This document shows positions 8,301 to 17,636 of a stretch of DNA of 64,000 nt, in pieces. Made by a program: the position numbers and the translations under genes. How positions within the stretch are numbered: the stretch's first letter is position 1; each line of letters starts with the position of its first letter. The notes under the pieces are model-generated. The model made no database searches and was not told the origin of the DNA. It was given only the letters and a program-made list of their open reading frames with translations. This DNA comes from Clostridia bacterium (lineage in GTDB: Bacteria; Bacillota; Clostridia; Christensenellales; Aristaeellaceae): assembly GCA_017534885.1 (NCBI GenBank), contig JAFXVR010000020.1, positions 62,001 through 126,000 of the forward strand, read 5' to 3'.

Positions 8301-10489
8301 GCGGCGCCCGTGCCAACGCTTTCGGCGCGTCCGCCGGGAGAAGGGATGTGTGGATCGACTACACGCCCCTTTCCTCCGGCAACAACCTGACCATCTACTG
8401 CGGCGCGGTCTATCCCGCCAGCGTCTCCGGCCGCGTGTACATGGATGAGAACTTCTCCGGCGCCTATGACAGCGGCGAGGAAACCCCCGCCAACATGACC
8501 CTGACCCTGCTGAACACCAAGAACCTGGTGGTGGCCACCGCCCGCACTGACGCAAGCGGCAATTACAGCTTCACCGGGCTGAATCCCGGCCAGTACAGCA
8601 TCTCCCTGACCGCCAAAGCCGGTTACGCCTTCACCAGACTGGGCAAGGGCAATGTGATGGACAACCTGGGCGACGCCAAGGGCTCCACCGGCCTGTTCAG
8701 CGTGGAGATGGGCGAAAAGAAGACCGGCATGGATGCGGGCATGATCCTGCCCGGCCAGCTCTCTGGCCTGGTCTACGCGGACGAAAACGACGACGGCAGC
8801 CGCGATCCGGACGAGGGTCTGCTGGAGGGCGTGACCGTCACCCTGGTGAACGAGGACGGCCTGACCCTGACCCCCGAGCTGGAAGACGACGGCTCCTGGC
8901 TGCTGGATTCCGTCATGCCCGGCACCTACACCGTCACCGTCACCCTGCCCGAGGATGCCATCTTCGGCGAGCTGCCCGCCGCCATGCGGGCTGAGGGCCT
9001 GACCGCCGTGCAGACCGGGGTGAGGCTGAACTCCGGCGGCAAGGCGGAAATCGCCGCGGTGGGCGCGCTGACCCTCGGCTCCGTCAGCGGCACGGTCTAC
9101 AACGACAGCGACGCCAACGGCGCGAAAGAGGGCGAAGAGCCCGCCATGGCCGGCGCGGAGGTCTCCCTGATCCCCACCCGCTCCGACCTGGAGCCCCTGA
9201 CCGTCACCACCGGCGAGGACGGCCGCTTCTCCTTCACCGAGCTTCACCCGGATGTATACACCCTCACGGTGCGCTTCCCCGACGGCTATGTGATGTCCCG
9301 CCAGCAGAAGGGCGTGTTCAAGCCTGAAACCGGCGAGAACCCCGCCAGCGGCAGCCACGAGATCGAGATGGGCGAAACCGTCCGCAACCTGAATCTGGGC
9401 GGCGTCATCCCGGCCAGCCTCAGCGGCGAAGCCTGGATGGACGAGAACAACAACGGCCTGCGCGAGCCTGAGGAAGCCCCCTTTATCGGCGCTTCCATCC
9501 GCGTGCTGAACGAGGACGGCAGCCTGTACAAGACCCTGACCACCGACGCGGAAGGCCGCTTCGGCACCGAGGGCATGATCCCCGGTACCTTCTCCCTGGC
9601 CTACACCCCGGACGAGGCCACCATCCCCGCCAAAGCCGGCGACTCCACCTTCTCTGAGAACGCGGAGGGCGACCTGGTCATGCCCGCCTTCAGCCTTAAG
9701 CAGGGCGACAGCAAGACCGATCCCCTGCTGGGCGCCATGCGCACCTCCACCGTGTCCGGCCTGGTCTGGCTGGATCTGGGCAACGAGATCGTGCCCGTCA
9801 GCGGCGCGGAAGTCTGCCTGCTGGACGAGAACGGCAATGAGCTGGATTCCATGCTGACCGGCGAGGACGGCCTCTACGCCTTTGACGGCCTGATCGCGGG
9901 CAGCTACGCCATCAGCGCTGCCCTCCCCGCCTCCGCTGTCGTCGAACCCGGGGACAGCCGCCTGACCGACGGCGGGCTGGTGAGCGTGCTGACCCAGGTG
10001 GCCGGCGCGGAGGGCCGCAGCGATGTCTTCAGCTTCCGCATGGGCGAGGATGTGCGCGGCATGGACGTGGGCAGCGTACTGCCCGGCTCCATCGGCGACC
10101 TGGTCTGGCTGGACGAAAACGGCAACGGCCTGCAGGACACCGATGAGCACGGCCTCTCCGGTGTCACCGTGTACCTGCTGCGCGACGGTGAGGTCTACCT
10201 GAGCACCGTCACCGACGCTTACGGCTTCTACATTTTCGAGAACCTCTACCCCGCCGTCTACACCCTTCGGGCCGACGCGCCCCAGGAGGTGCGGCCCACC
10301 CAGCACCGCTCCGACTTCCCCGGCATCCGCTCGGTGCTGCTGGAGAGCGGCGAGAGCGAGCCCATTCAGGTGCTCAGCAGCCGCCACAATTACAACGCCG
10401 ACCTGGGCTACGTCCTGGTGCGCGCCGGCGTCTATCCCCCCGGCTATTCCGCCGGCCCCCAGCAGGACTGGACCAAGCCCCAGAACTGA
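5315..10489 (+). CDS. giant secreted protein with PTEE repeats and nine SdrD/Cna-B-like domains
   Basis: 1724 residues. The ATG at 5315 follows GGAGG. A signal peptide (MKRLSCKVLSLLLCLTLVLS... then a likely cut near VSLA/EW) directs export. About residues 220-385 are a Thr/Glu/Pro low-complexity region (PTEEPTEAP type), a second Thr/Pro/Ala stretch lies near 600-670, and a beta-sandwich-like region lies between. From about 680 to 1690 there are nine domains spaced about 112 residues, each opening G-x-V-x-x-D-x-[ND]-x-[ND]-G...[DE] and closing GxYxL/V, the SdrD B-repeat/Cna-B-like pattern with a calcium-binding loop (DTDGNGRMDAGE, DENNNGLREPEE, DENGNGLQDTDE). Domain eight has lost the loop. 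No LPXTG, S-layer homology or C-terminal membrane anchor is seen, so how it stays on the cell is unclear. A stalk or matrix/adhesion role is inferred. Confidence 0.88.
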   Translation: MKRLSCKVLSLLLCLTLVLSAAPVSLAEWTTLQASFFGMSASSYGTRWDMIPLDGSFLVMQDGEEIGLLVIEGGESSFITLDKAGDTRLIPVAETMPEGYQVISAGYSVSVTAGRLNTANVIVFADTGLFTLVSDPGRSFELVPAESNKAAQRATAADGMTPLFPMTFEADDEGHFALENAIPTGDYILLFADAELPLTVTAYLGQPDAIPEFDTRADMLATFEPTAAPTEEPTPAPTEEPTEAPTEAPTEAPTEETAEEPTEEPTEEPVEEPTEEPVDEPVEEPTEAPTEEPVIEPTEEPTEAPTEEPVVEPTEEPIEAPTEEPVVEPTEEPTAEPTAEPTEEPTEVPTEEPTAEPTEEPTEAPTPEPTEEPTPEPTATPEPLGDLVVTLVSGDSGSYSATLSAANDSIVLNQTMNLVTGQFGTIHLREGDYTFTAEMEGGAAVLLVNGEAAEETVGGVYTRKVQIVRDETVELTLTIGLPMSAKGGIEGSIGSLEGTVVLQGSGLSEPLTLEVDDQGGFSAEGLLPGFYVINVSLSDSASGEGWDVDYYGTRGFVAAYSVLVQAGTKTVIPALAPDESLGVLEDFATRVPSENPALPTAPAEEPDAPAAPEVTDVPTTEAPATEVPATEAPVTEAPATKAPARTKAPKATAAPTAAPSDNAAEPVSYPTGTLSESGTGTIQVNAFWDSNYNGEKGQWERNVPGVGLELIAEAGTGGVSQDTVVLTGVTNNQGSAAFSNLPEGTYRIRATTAEGYAFVSGSDKQGSTGYSMTDLTTDKTCETGSFAIGSGTFGVGIGVSACITWSGRVWIDTDGNGRMDAGEPGLEGLRVEMSSERFGMTLVGVSDKNGNYTIERMLPATYVCKVSCPTGTMFTKYTKEGASSRSIITTSSRVGSREFYLTDAGLQVNQNIGLVYSGSVKVLAFLDANYNGRYDKNEELLSGAKVQLRRRSYSTDFDTLTTDSQGEAVWESLYPGDYSVRVALPNDGSYFSTSGSGARANAFGASAGRRDVWIDYTPLSSGNNLTIYCGAVYPASVSGRVYMDENFSGAYDSGEETPANMTLTLLNTKNLVVATARTDASGNYSFTGLNPGQYSISLTAKAGYAFTRLGKGNVMDNLGDAKGSTGLFSVEMGEKKTGMDAGMILPGQLSGLVYADENDDGSRDPDEGLLEGVTVTLVNEDGLTLTPELEDDGSWLLDSVMPGTYTVTVTLPEDAIFGELPAAMRAEGLTAVQTGVRLNSGGKAEIAAVGALTLGSVSGTVYNDSDANGAKEGEEPAMAGAEVSLIPTRSDLEPLTVTTGEDGRFSFTELHPDVYTLTVRFPDGYVMSRQQKGVFKPETGENPASGSHEIEMGETVRNLNLGGVIPASLSGEAWMDENNNGLREPEEAPFIGASIRVLNEDGSLYKTLTTDAEGRFGTEGMIPGTFSLAYTPDEATIPAKAGDSTFSENAEGDLVMPAFSLKQGDSKTDPLLGAMRTSTVSGLVWLDLGNEIVPVSGAEVCLLDENGNELDSMLTGEDGLYAFDGLIAGSYAISAALPASAVVEPGDSRLTDGGLVSVLTQVAGAEGRSDVFSFRMGEDVRGMDVGSVLPGSIGDLVWLDENGNGLQDTDEHGLSGVTVYLLRDGEVYLSTVTDAYGFYIFENLYPAVYTLRADAPQEVRPTQHRSDFPGIRSVLLESGESEPIQVLSSRHNYNADLGYVLVRAGVYPPGYSAGPQQDWTKPQN
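6161..6304 (+). repeat. three tandem 48-bp coding repeats
   Basis: Units at 6161-6208, 6209-6256 and 6257-6304 are nearly identical in DNA, each encoding 16 residues of the form EEPTEAPTEEPVVEPT. They lie inside a longer, more diverged Thr-Glu-Pro region (about 5980-6460). The identity at DNA level points to recent duplication by slippage. Confidence 0.85.
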
Positions 10490-10530
10490 GTGAACGGTGT
10501 TTTGAGGCGTATTGAGAGGAGACCTGCCCG

Positions 10531-10971
10531 ATGAACAAAAAGGTGAATCTGACCGGCGTCATCGCCCTGATTCTTGCCATCGCCGCCCTGGGCCTGTCCG
10601 TGTACGGCCTGGTGCGCCCCGTCCCCGCTCCCGCCGTGGAGGAGAAGCCCCGGGACATCCAGTATGTCCTGTACCTGGGCACCAACGACAAGGATACCTA
10701 CCAGCCCTTCGGCACGCCCGATGAATGCAAGGCGAAGGTGGACGAGGTGCTGACGAAGCACTTCGAGGGCTTCACCATTCAGGAAGCCAACGGCGGCTGG
10801 ACCAACGAGAACGGCACGGTGGATCACGAGTACACGGTGGTCATTCTCCTGAGCGCCACCACAGCGGAAAAGGTGCACGCCGCGGCGGACGACCTGATCG
10901 CGGCCTTCAACCAGAGCTCTGTGCTCATCCAGGCCAACGAGACCCAGACGGAATTCTACTCCGGAAAATAA
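10531..10971 (+). CDS. small membrane-anchored DUF3574-like protein
   Basis: 146 residues; the ATG follows GAGAGGAG. One N-terminal transmembrane or uncleaved signal helix (about 6-28) precedes a compact domain: YVLYLGTND...FGTPDECKAKVDEVLTKHFEGFTIQEANGGWTNENG. The order of a short strand, a helix with a conserved 'DEVLTxxF.GFTI.EA.G.W' segment and a turn resembles DUF3574 proteins, whose function is unknown; this is a pattern match by eye. It lies 41 bases after the giant secreted protein and before a terminator, so the two are probably cotranscribed. Confidence 0.65.
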   Translation: MNKKVNLTGVIALILAIAALGLSVYGLVRPVPAPAVEEKPRDIQYVLYLGTNDKDTYQPFGTPDECKAKVDEVLTKHFEGFTIQEANGGWTNENGTVDHEYTVVILLSATTAEKVHAAADDLIAAFNQSSVLIQANETQTEFYSGK

Positions 10972-10986
10972 CAGCCCTTGGAACAG

Positions 10987-11016
10987 AGCCGGCGGCCCGC
11001 ACACCGCCGGCTTTTT
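10987..11016 (+). terminator. rho-independent terminator
   Basis: AGCCGGCGG (10987-10995) pairs perfectly with CCGCCGGCT (11004-11012), followed by a T-run. It closes the unit that starts at the promoter at 5220. Confidence 0.88.
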
Positions 11017-11085
11017 GCTGGCCTTCTTCAGGTCAATGCGTCCGAAACACAGACTGAAACAAGTTTGAATTTTCGTTTCAAACCC

Positions 11086-11114
11086 TTTACGAAACCCTGA
11101 AGAAATGATACAAT
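11086..11114 (+). promoter_or_regulatory. promoter of the unknown secreted protein
   Basis: TTTACG at 11086-11091, a 17-base spacer and TACAAT at 11109-11114, about 50 bases before the ATG at 11165. Confidence 0.6.
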
Positions 11115-11164
11115 TCGGGGGAGGCCTGTCTAGGTCATCTTTCGGCTGCGCGGGAGGAAACGAT

Positions 11165-12325
11165 ATGTTCCGGATGAAATGGATGCCGCTGATGCTCACG
11201 GTTCTGCTGCTGGCGCTGACTGCCGTCTGGGCGGAAGGCCCGGAGGCGCTGACCTGGGCGGAACTGAACGCCTGGGCGGACAGCTGCCTCGAGCGGGCGG
11301 CTTCCAGCCAGCTGCTCAACGATCCCACCGACCCGGACGCCCTGACCGAAGACGGCTATGCCTTTGTGTATGATTTCGCGACCCTGTACATGACGCATCC
11401 GGCCATGGACGAGGGCAGTCTGCTGACGGGCGTGCTGGTGCTGGACGTCGAGATGGCCGGCCCCCGCCAGGTGGATCCCTCCGCCTCAGCCTGGGAGGCC
11501 CTGAGCCTCTTCCGCAACGACAACCCGATGCTGGTGGGCAGCCGCGACGGCGCGGTGCTCTATCAGCAGGAGCTTGAAGGCGGCTTCCTCTGGGGCTATC
11601 TCCAGCGGGACGGCCAGCGCGCCGGGCTGATCCAGTACGCGGTGCATGAACGCCTGGCGGACGGCATCACGGACGCGGGCCTGCTGCTGACCCTGCAGGA
11701 GAACGGCGTGGCGGCTATCCGCGTGTACGGCCTGCAGAACCGCATCACCGAGGCGGATCTGGACGCCACCCGCCTCTTTGTGGAGGAGCAGGCCGAGCAG
11801 GAGGATTACGAGCGCGTGCCCTCCTCCCTGGACGGTGACACCGTGACCCGCTTCGACGAAACCGACCTCAGCTTTGCCGGCTTCCACTTCAGCAGCGCCA
11901 GCCCCGAGGGGGCCATCGCCGTGTTCGGCCAGCCCCTTGCGGACGAGACCCTGCAGGAGGAGGACGGCGGCGCCCTGCGCACCCTGCGCTTTGAGGACTG
12001 CGAGCTGGTCTTCGCCCTCAGCCCGGACGGCAGCGCCGCGCCTCAGCTCTTCTCCTGCGACGCCAGCGAGCTGGAAGGCCCCCGCGCCATCCGCATCGGC
12101 GACCAGCTGACCACCGTCATGGCGCGCTTTGCCACCGAGACCGCTTCCGGCGGCACCCTCTACGGCAGTCCTGCCCAGGACGCTTACGGCGCGGTGGAGT
12201 TCGGCGAGGATGCATCCGCTGTGCTGCGCTATGTCACCCCCACCGTCTCCGGGCGCAGGGCGGTGCTGCTCATCAACTTCGAGCAGCTGATTCTCACGGA
12301 ATACTACCTGTTCTGGACGGAGTAA
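11165..12325 (+). CDS. secreted protein of unknown function
   Basis: 386 residues. I start it at the ATG at 11165, which follows GGAGGAA; earlier in-frame codons lack a ribosome site. MFRMKWMPLMLTVLLLALTAVWA is a signal peptide with a likely cut before EGPEAL. No lipobox is seen. The mature part is acidic, rich in Leu, Ala, Asp and Glu, and recognisable as no family. It appears to hold two alpha/beta halves, with a 'GFHFSSASPEGAIAVFGQPL' segment near residue 240. The last segment, VLLINFEQLILTEYYLFWTE, ends the protein without an anchor. It lies 57 bases before the zinc-ribbon/TPR-like gene, and the two may form one unit with an envelope function. Confidence 0.7.
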   Translation: MFRMKWMPLMLTVLLLALTAVWAEGPEALTWAELNAWADSCLERAASSQLLNDPTDPDALTEDGYAFVYDFATLYMTHPAMDEGSLLTGVLVLDVEMAGPRQVDPSASAWEALSLFRNDNPMLVGSRDGAVLYQQELEGGFLWGYLQRDGQRAGLIQYAVHERLADGITDAGLLLTLQENGVAAIRVYGLQNRITEADLDATRLFVEEQAEQEDYERVPSSLDGDTVTRFDETDLSFAGFHFSSASPEGAIAVFGQPLADETLQEEDGGALRTLRFEDCELVFALSPDGSAAPQLFSCDASELEGPRAIRIGDQLTTVMARFATETASGGTLYGSPAQDAYGAVEFGEDASAVLRYVTPTVSGRRAVLLINFEQLILTEYYLFWTE

Positions 12326-12382
12326 GCCTCAGCTGAGGCCGCGTCACGGGAAGCCCATCTTGCATGAAAGGAGCTGAAGCGC

Positions 12383-15184
12383 GTGCAGATCGACCTGACC
12401 TGTCCCTGCGAGGCGGTTACCTACAGCCTGCCCACGGCTTCAGCGCCCTGGTGCAACCTGACCCTGCGCAATGTGGGCGAAAAGCGCATCACCTCGGTGG
12501 AAGTCACCCTGCGTCTGCTGGACGCCCTCGAACAGGAGGCCGCGAGGCAGATCGACCGGGAATTCAGCCTGAGCGCCGATCCCGGGGACTGCTTCGTCAT
12601 GCGCGTCTCCCTGTCCGGGGCGGCGCTGCCCTCCGGTGTCTCGCGCATCGAACCGGTGATCGAAAAGGTCTGGCATGAGGACGGCACGGTCTGGCGCAAG
12701 GCGGAGGGCTGCCTCACCGAGGTCAACGTCTATCCCCTGTCCCCGGGTCCGGCCCTGGACGAGCTGCGCTTTGCCGCCGGCCGGGACGCAGTGACTTATC
12801 CAGGCCGCACGGACAGCCTTTGGGTCTGCGTCTGCGGGCGGCCCAACCCGGCGGAGAGGGCCCACTGTGCCCGCTGCGGCCGCGCCCGGGATGAGGTGCT
12901 GACCGCCTACACCTTAGAGGGCGTCCGGCAGACGGTGAGCGTGCGGCAGGATGATCTGCAGCAGAAGGCCCGGGCCACCCGCCAGCGGGCTTCCATGACC
13001 CTGCGTTATCTCCGGGACGAGCCCCTGCGCCGGTGTCAAAGCCCCGCCACCCGCGCCCTGTCCGCCGCCCTGGCCCTGACCGCCCTGAGCGCCTCCCTGC
13101 TGGGGCCCGTGGCCGGAGCACCAGCCCTGAGCTATCTCTCCGCCGATTCCGCCTATATGTCCGGCGCCTATGCCGAGGCGGAAACCCGCTTTGAGGCCCT
13201 GGGCGCTTACCGGGATGCGGAAGGCCGGGCCATCGAAAGCCGCTATCAGCGCGCCCGGAAGCTGCTGGACGGCAACGCCGCCTCCCTGGCTGAGGCGGAA
13301 AGCCTCTTCGACAGCTTAGGCGATTACCTGGACAGCGCGGCCTGGCGCTGTGAGGCCGTCTACCGCCAGGCGGGACTGATGGCCGTCCGCCAGCCGGAGG
13401 AAGCCCGCGAGATGTTTCTCTCCTTAGGCGGTTACCGGGACAGCGCCGAACAGGCCAATGCCTGCGCCTATCAGGCGGCGGAAAACCTGCTGGCCGGCGG
13501 CGATCTGGAGGCCGCCTGGAGCGCCTTTGACGGGCTGGGCGAGTGGAAGGACAGCGCCGAGCGGGCTTCGGCCATCCGGCTGACCCAGGGCCGGCGCGCG
13601 CTGGACGCCGGCGACACCGACGCCGCCATCGATTATCTCTCCGGGAGCGCCGCGCCCGAGGCGGCCCAGCTGCTCAAACGCGCCTGGTATCTGAAGGGCC
13701 ACGCCCTCTACGCCGCGGGCGACATGGCTGCCGCCGGACAGGCCTTTGTCAGCGCTTCCGGCTATCTGGACGCGGACAGCCAGGCCAAGCGCTGCATCCT
13801 CGCCGAGGCACGGCAGGCCATGGACGCGGGCGACAACGTCACCGCCATGGAGCTGCTGGCCAGCATTCCCGGCACGGAGGATGCGGACAGCCTGCGCCGG
13901 GAGGCCATTCTGCGGGAGGCTTCCAATGCGCTGGATGCCGCCCAGTACGACCGCGCCACCGAGCTGCTGGGCTACCTGCCCGAGGACGACAGCGCCGCCA
14001 TCCGTCTCCGCAATGAGACCCGCTACCGCCCCGCCGCCGCGGCGCTTTCCGACGAGGACTGGCTGGCCGCCATCGAGGGCTTTGAGGCCATCAGCGGCTA
14101 CAGCGACGCGGACGATCAGCTGAAGAAAGCCCAGTTCGGCCACGCGGGCGCCCTGGTGGAAGCCGGGGATCTGACCGCCGCCGCGGCGATCTATGAGGAG
14201 CTGGGTGCTTACGCCGACAGCCCCGCCCGCCTGAACGCCGTGCGCTATCAGCTGGGCGCGGCCGCCCAGGCGGAGGAAGACTGGGAGGAGGCCATCCGCC
14301 TCTTCACCCTGGTCGGCGATTACGAGGACGCCGCCGCCCGGCTGCGCGAAAGCCGACAGGGCGCGGCCAAAGCCCTGCTGGATGCGGGGGATGTCAGCGC
14401 CGCCCGGCTGAGCTATCAGGCGCTGGAGGACGCGGAGGGCCTGCTGGCCTGTGATTACGCCGACGCGGAAGCCTTAGCCGACGCCGGAGCCGCCGAGCAG
14501 GCCGCCTCCGCCTTTGCCGCCTTAGGCGATTACAGCGACGCCGCCGCGCGCGCCAAAGCCCTGTGGCTGCAGCTGGCCGAGCTGAGCCGCAAGACCGGCG
14601 CTTACGCCGACGCCGCCGCCTGGTATCGCCTGGCCGGGGACGAGGAAAACGCTGTGGCCATGCTGACCATCATCGAGGAGCAGCTCTACGGCGAGGCCGC
14701 GGACGCCGCCCGGCTGGCCCTGAGCGAAGGCCGCCCCGCGGACGCGGTGGAAGCCCTCGAACAGCTGGACATGAGCCTGCTGCCTGAACGCTTCCGGGAC
14801 CTGCCCGAGCTCTACGGCACCGCCTGCCTGGAGACTGCCCGCGCCGCCTGGCCCGACGATCCCGAAACCGCCTGGCGCTGCCTGACCCGCGTCTGGCTGC
14901 TGCCAGGGGCGGAGGAGCTGCGGGAGGAAGCCGGCTGGACCCTGTATGGCCCCTGGACGGACGGCGAGCGGCTGATCCTCCTGCGGCCCGACGGCACCGG
15001 CCTGATCGACGGCGAGGCCTTCAGCTGGACGCGGCAGGGCTACATCCTCTGTGACGAAACCGGCCGAGCCCTGCTGAAAATCGCCTCCCTCTCCCGCGGC
15101 CGCCTGGCCCTGCGCGATGTCCGCCAGGGCGACACGGGGCTGATCCTCCGGCGCGCCGCCTTCCCGGAAGCGCTTCAGGAGTGA
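12383..15184 (+). CDS. zinc-ribbon, single-TM protein with TPR-like repeats
   Basis: 933 residues, starting with GTG at 12383 behind AAAGGAGC; no ATG fits. About residues 1-140 form a beta-rich domain. Near 148-170 is a zinc-ribbon, W-x-C-x-C-G...N...C-x-x-C, similar to RanBP2-type fingers. Residues about 222-245 form a hydrophobic helix. From about 250 to 800 come at least a dozen helical repeats of 30-45 residues with the signature A...LFxxLGDYxDSAxxxxxxxY, the TPR/Sel1-like form found in other Firmicutes. The last 90 residues form a beta-rich cap (LYGPWTDGERLILLRPDGTG). The zinc ribbon would face the cytoplasm and the repeats the outside if the helix runs in-to-out. A scaffold for protein assembly is inferred; no enzyme motif is visible. 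Confidence 0.75.
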   Translation: MQIDLTCPCEAVTYSLPTASAPWCNLTLRNVGEKRITSVEVTLRLLDALEQEAARQIDREFSLSADPGDCFVMRVSLSGAALPSGVSRIEPVIEKVWHEDGTVWRKAEGCLTEVNVYPLSPGPALDELRFAAGRDAVTYPGRTDSLWVCVCGRPNPAERAHCARCGRARDEVLTAYTLEGVRQTVSVRQDDLQQKARATRQRASMTLRYLRDEPLRRCQSPATRALSAALALTALSASLLGPVAGAPALSYLSADSAYMSGAYAEAETRFEALGAYRDAEGRAIESRYQRARKLLDGNAASLAEAESLFDSLGDYLDSAAWRCEAVYRQAGLMAVRQPEEAREMFLSLGGYRDSAEQANACAYQAAENLLAGGDLEAAWSAFDGLGEWKDSAERASAIRLTQGRRALDAGDTDAAIDYLSGSAAPEAAQLLKRAWYLKGHALYAAGDMAAAGQAFVSASGYLDADSQAKRCILAEARQAMDAGDNVTAMELLASIPGTEDADSLRREAILREASNALDAAQYDRATELLGYLPEDDSAAIRLRNETRYRPAAAALSDEDWLAAIEGFEAISGYSDADDQLKKAQFGHAGALVEAGDLTAAAAIYEELGAYADSPARLNAVRYQLGAAAQAEEDWEEAIRLFTLVGDYEDAAARLRESRQGAAKALLDAGDVSAARLSYQALEDAEGLLACDYADAEALADAGAAEQAASAFAALGDYSDAAARAKALWLQLAELSRKTGAYADAAAWYRLAGDEENAVAMLTIIEEQLYGEAADAARLALSEGRPADAVEALEQLDMSLLPERFRDLPELYGTACLETARAAWPDDPETAWRCLTRVWLLPGAEELREEAGWTLYGPWTDGERLILLRPDGTGLIDGEAFSWTRQGYILCDETGRALLKIASLSRGRLALRDVRQGDTGLILRRAAFPEALQE

Positions 15185-15238
15185 CAGGGGAAGGCAGTCC
15201 GCCGGTCAGCCGGCGCGGCCGGAAGGCAAGATTTCCCC

Positions 15239-15267
15239 TTGCCAAGCGTGGCCTTCTGTGTTATCAT
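15239..15267 (+). promoter_or_regulatory. promoter of pgk
   Basis: TTGCCA at 15239-15244, 17-base spacer and TATCAT at 15262-15267; each hexamer is one base from consensus. It leaves a leader of about 60 bases. Confidence 0.75.
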
Positions 15268-15332
15268 GAAGGCGTACCGGCAGGCTTTTCTGACCGGAGT
15301 GAACGACTGAACAGATAAGGAGCGTGGTTCCC

Positions 15333-16538
15333 ATGGCCAAGAAGACAATCGAGGACATTCAGGTCAAAGGCAAGCGCGTGCTGGTTCGCGTTGATTTCAA
15401 TGTGCCGATGAAGGACGGCAAAATCACCAACGACAAGCGCATTGTGGCGGCTCTGCCCACCATCAAAAAGTTGATTGCCGACGGCGGCCGGGTCATCCTG
15501 TGCAGCCATCTGGGCAAGCCGAAGAACGGCCCCGAGGAGAAGTTCTCTCTTGCGCCTGTGGCCGTGCGCCTCTCTGAGCTGCTGGGCCAGGAAGTCGTCT
15601 TCGCCAACGACGACGCCGTGGTGGGCGAGAACGCCAAGGCCGCCGTGGCCGCCATGAAGGACGGCGACGTGGTGCTGCTGCAGAACACCCGCTTCCGCAA
15701 GGAAGAGACCAAGAACATCGAAGCCTTCTCCAAGGATCTGGCCTCCCTGGCGGACTGCTATGTGGACGACGCCTTTGGCTCCTGCCACCGCGCCCACTGC
15801 TCCACCGAGGGCGTCACCGCCTTCACCTCCCCCAACGTGGCGGGCTACCTGATCGGCAAAGAGCTGTCCATCATGGGCAAGGCGCTTGAGAATCCCGACC
15901 GTCCCTTCGTGGCGGTGCTGGGCGGCGCCAAGATCGAGGACAAGCTGAACGTCATCAACAACCTGCTGGAGAAGGTCGACACCCTGATCATCGGCGGCGG
16001 CATGGCTTTCACCTTCCTCAAGGCCAAGGGCTATGAGATCGGCAAGTCCCTGTTGGACGAAACCAAGATCGACTACTGCAAGGACATGATGGCCAAGGCG
16101 GAGGAGAAGGGCGTGAAGCTGCTCCTGCCCGTGGACACCGTGTGCGTCAGCGATTTCCCGAACCCCATTGACGATCCCGCCATCGCGACCGTGGTGACCG
16201 ACGCCGACAAGATCCCCGCCGACATGGAAGGCTGCGACATCGGCCCCAAGACTGCTGCCCTCTTCGCCGAGGCCGTGAAGGCCGCCAAGACCGTGGTCTG
16301 GAATGGCCCCATGGGCGTGTTCGAGAACCCCGTGCTGGCCAAGGGCACCTTGGCTGTGGCGCAGGCCATGGCTGACAGCGAGGCTGTGACCATCATCGGC
16401 GGCGGCGACTCCGCGGCGGCTGTGGAACAGATGGGCCTGGCTGACAAGATGACCCACATCTCCACCGGCGGCGGCGCTTCCCTGGAGTATCTCGAGGGCA
16501 AGGTGCTGCCCGGCGTGGCCTGCCTGGACGAAGTCTGA
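15333..16538 (+). CDS. pgk: phosphoglycerate kinase
   Basis: 401 residues, the normal size of the family. It transfers phosphate from 1,3-bisphosphoglycerate to ADP in glycolysis, in the cytoplasm. I chose the ATG at 15333, ten bases after AAGGAG; an in-frame GTG at 15324 is too close to that site. Family motifs are all present: RVDFNVPM near the N-terminus for substrate binding, CSHLGKPK, the hinge region [16 protein letters not shown], and the C-terminal nucleotide motifs [11 protein letters not shown] and [14 protein letters not shown]. It is followed by a terminator-like hairpin and then tpiA, 91 bases away; the neighbouring glycolytic gene gapA is not in the window. Confidence 0.98.
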   Translation: MAKKTIEDIQVKGKRVLVRVDFNVPMKDGKITNDKRIVAALPTIKKLIADGGRVILCSHLGKPKNGPEEKFSLAPVAVRLSELLGQEVVFANDDAVVGENAKAAVAAMKDGDVVLLQNTRFRKEETKNIEAFSKDLASLADCYVDDAFGSCHRAHCSTEGVTAFTSPNVAGYLIGKELSIMGKALENPDRPFVAVLGGAKIEDKLNVINNLLEKVDTLIIGGGMAFTFLKAKGYEIGKSLLDETKIDYCKDMMAKAEEKGVKLLLPVDTVCVSDFPNPIDDPAIATVVTDADKIPADMEGCDIGPKTAALFAEAVKAAKTVVWNGPMGVFENPVLAKGTLAVAQAMADSEAVTIIGGGDSAAAVEQMGLADKMTHISTGGGASLEYLEGKVLPGVACLDEV

Positions 16539-16553
16539 TTGACCTGATCCCTC

Positions 16554-16600
16554 AAGCCTCCCGCGGCCTGTATGGACTGTGGGAGGCTTCTTCCCTTTAT
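16554..16600 (+). terminator. terminator or attenuator between pgk and tpiA
   Basis: AAGCCTCCC (16554-16562) pairs with GGGAGGCTT (16581-16589) around an 18-base loop, followed by a C/T-rich run with TTT. Because tpiA follows directly, it may act as a partial terminator. Confidence 0.6.
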
Positions 16601-16629
16601 ATCTCATACTGAAAGCGAGGTAGATTCCC

Positions 16630-17382
<753 letters not shown>

Positions 17383-17405
17383 GCGATATGGTGTTTGACC
17401 CTTAT

Positions 17406-17441
17406 CCCCTGCGCGCATCCGTGCCCGCAGGGGTTTTCTTT
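17406..17441 (+). terminator. rho-independent terminator after tpiA
   Basis: CCCCTGCG (17406-17413) pairs with CGCAGGGG (17426-17433), followed by TTTTCTTT. Confidence 0.85.
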
Positions 17442-17636
17442 GGTGTTTCCCCACATTTTCTGCCGGGCAGGAGCATCCGCCGGCAGGATTTGAGGCTTCC
17501 CGGGTCGAATGTTACAGGGAAAGGCAGACGGCGGCTCCTCATCAGGCAGGGGCGGCACTGTCTGAACAGGCGATTCACAAAAGAGGCGGACAGAGATCAT
17601 CCCCTCCCCCCATCATTCAGGAAGGCAGGCGATCCC

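Noticed and set aside
8054..10387. 777-codon open frame antisense to the SdrD-like repeats
   Set aside because: Composition (Gly/Ala/His/Val) is that of a shadow, and the repeats on the plus strand explain the periodicity.
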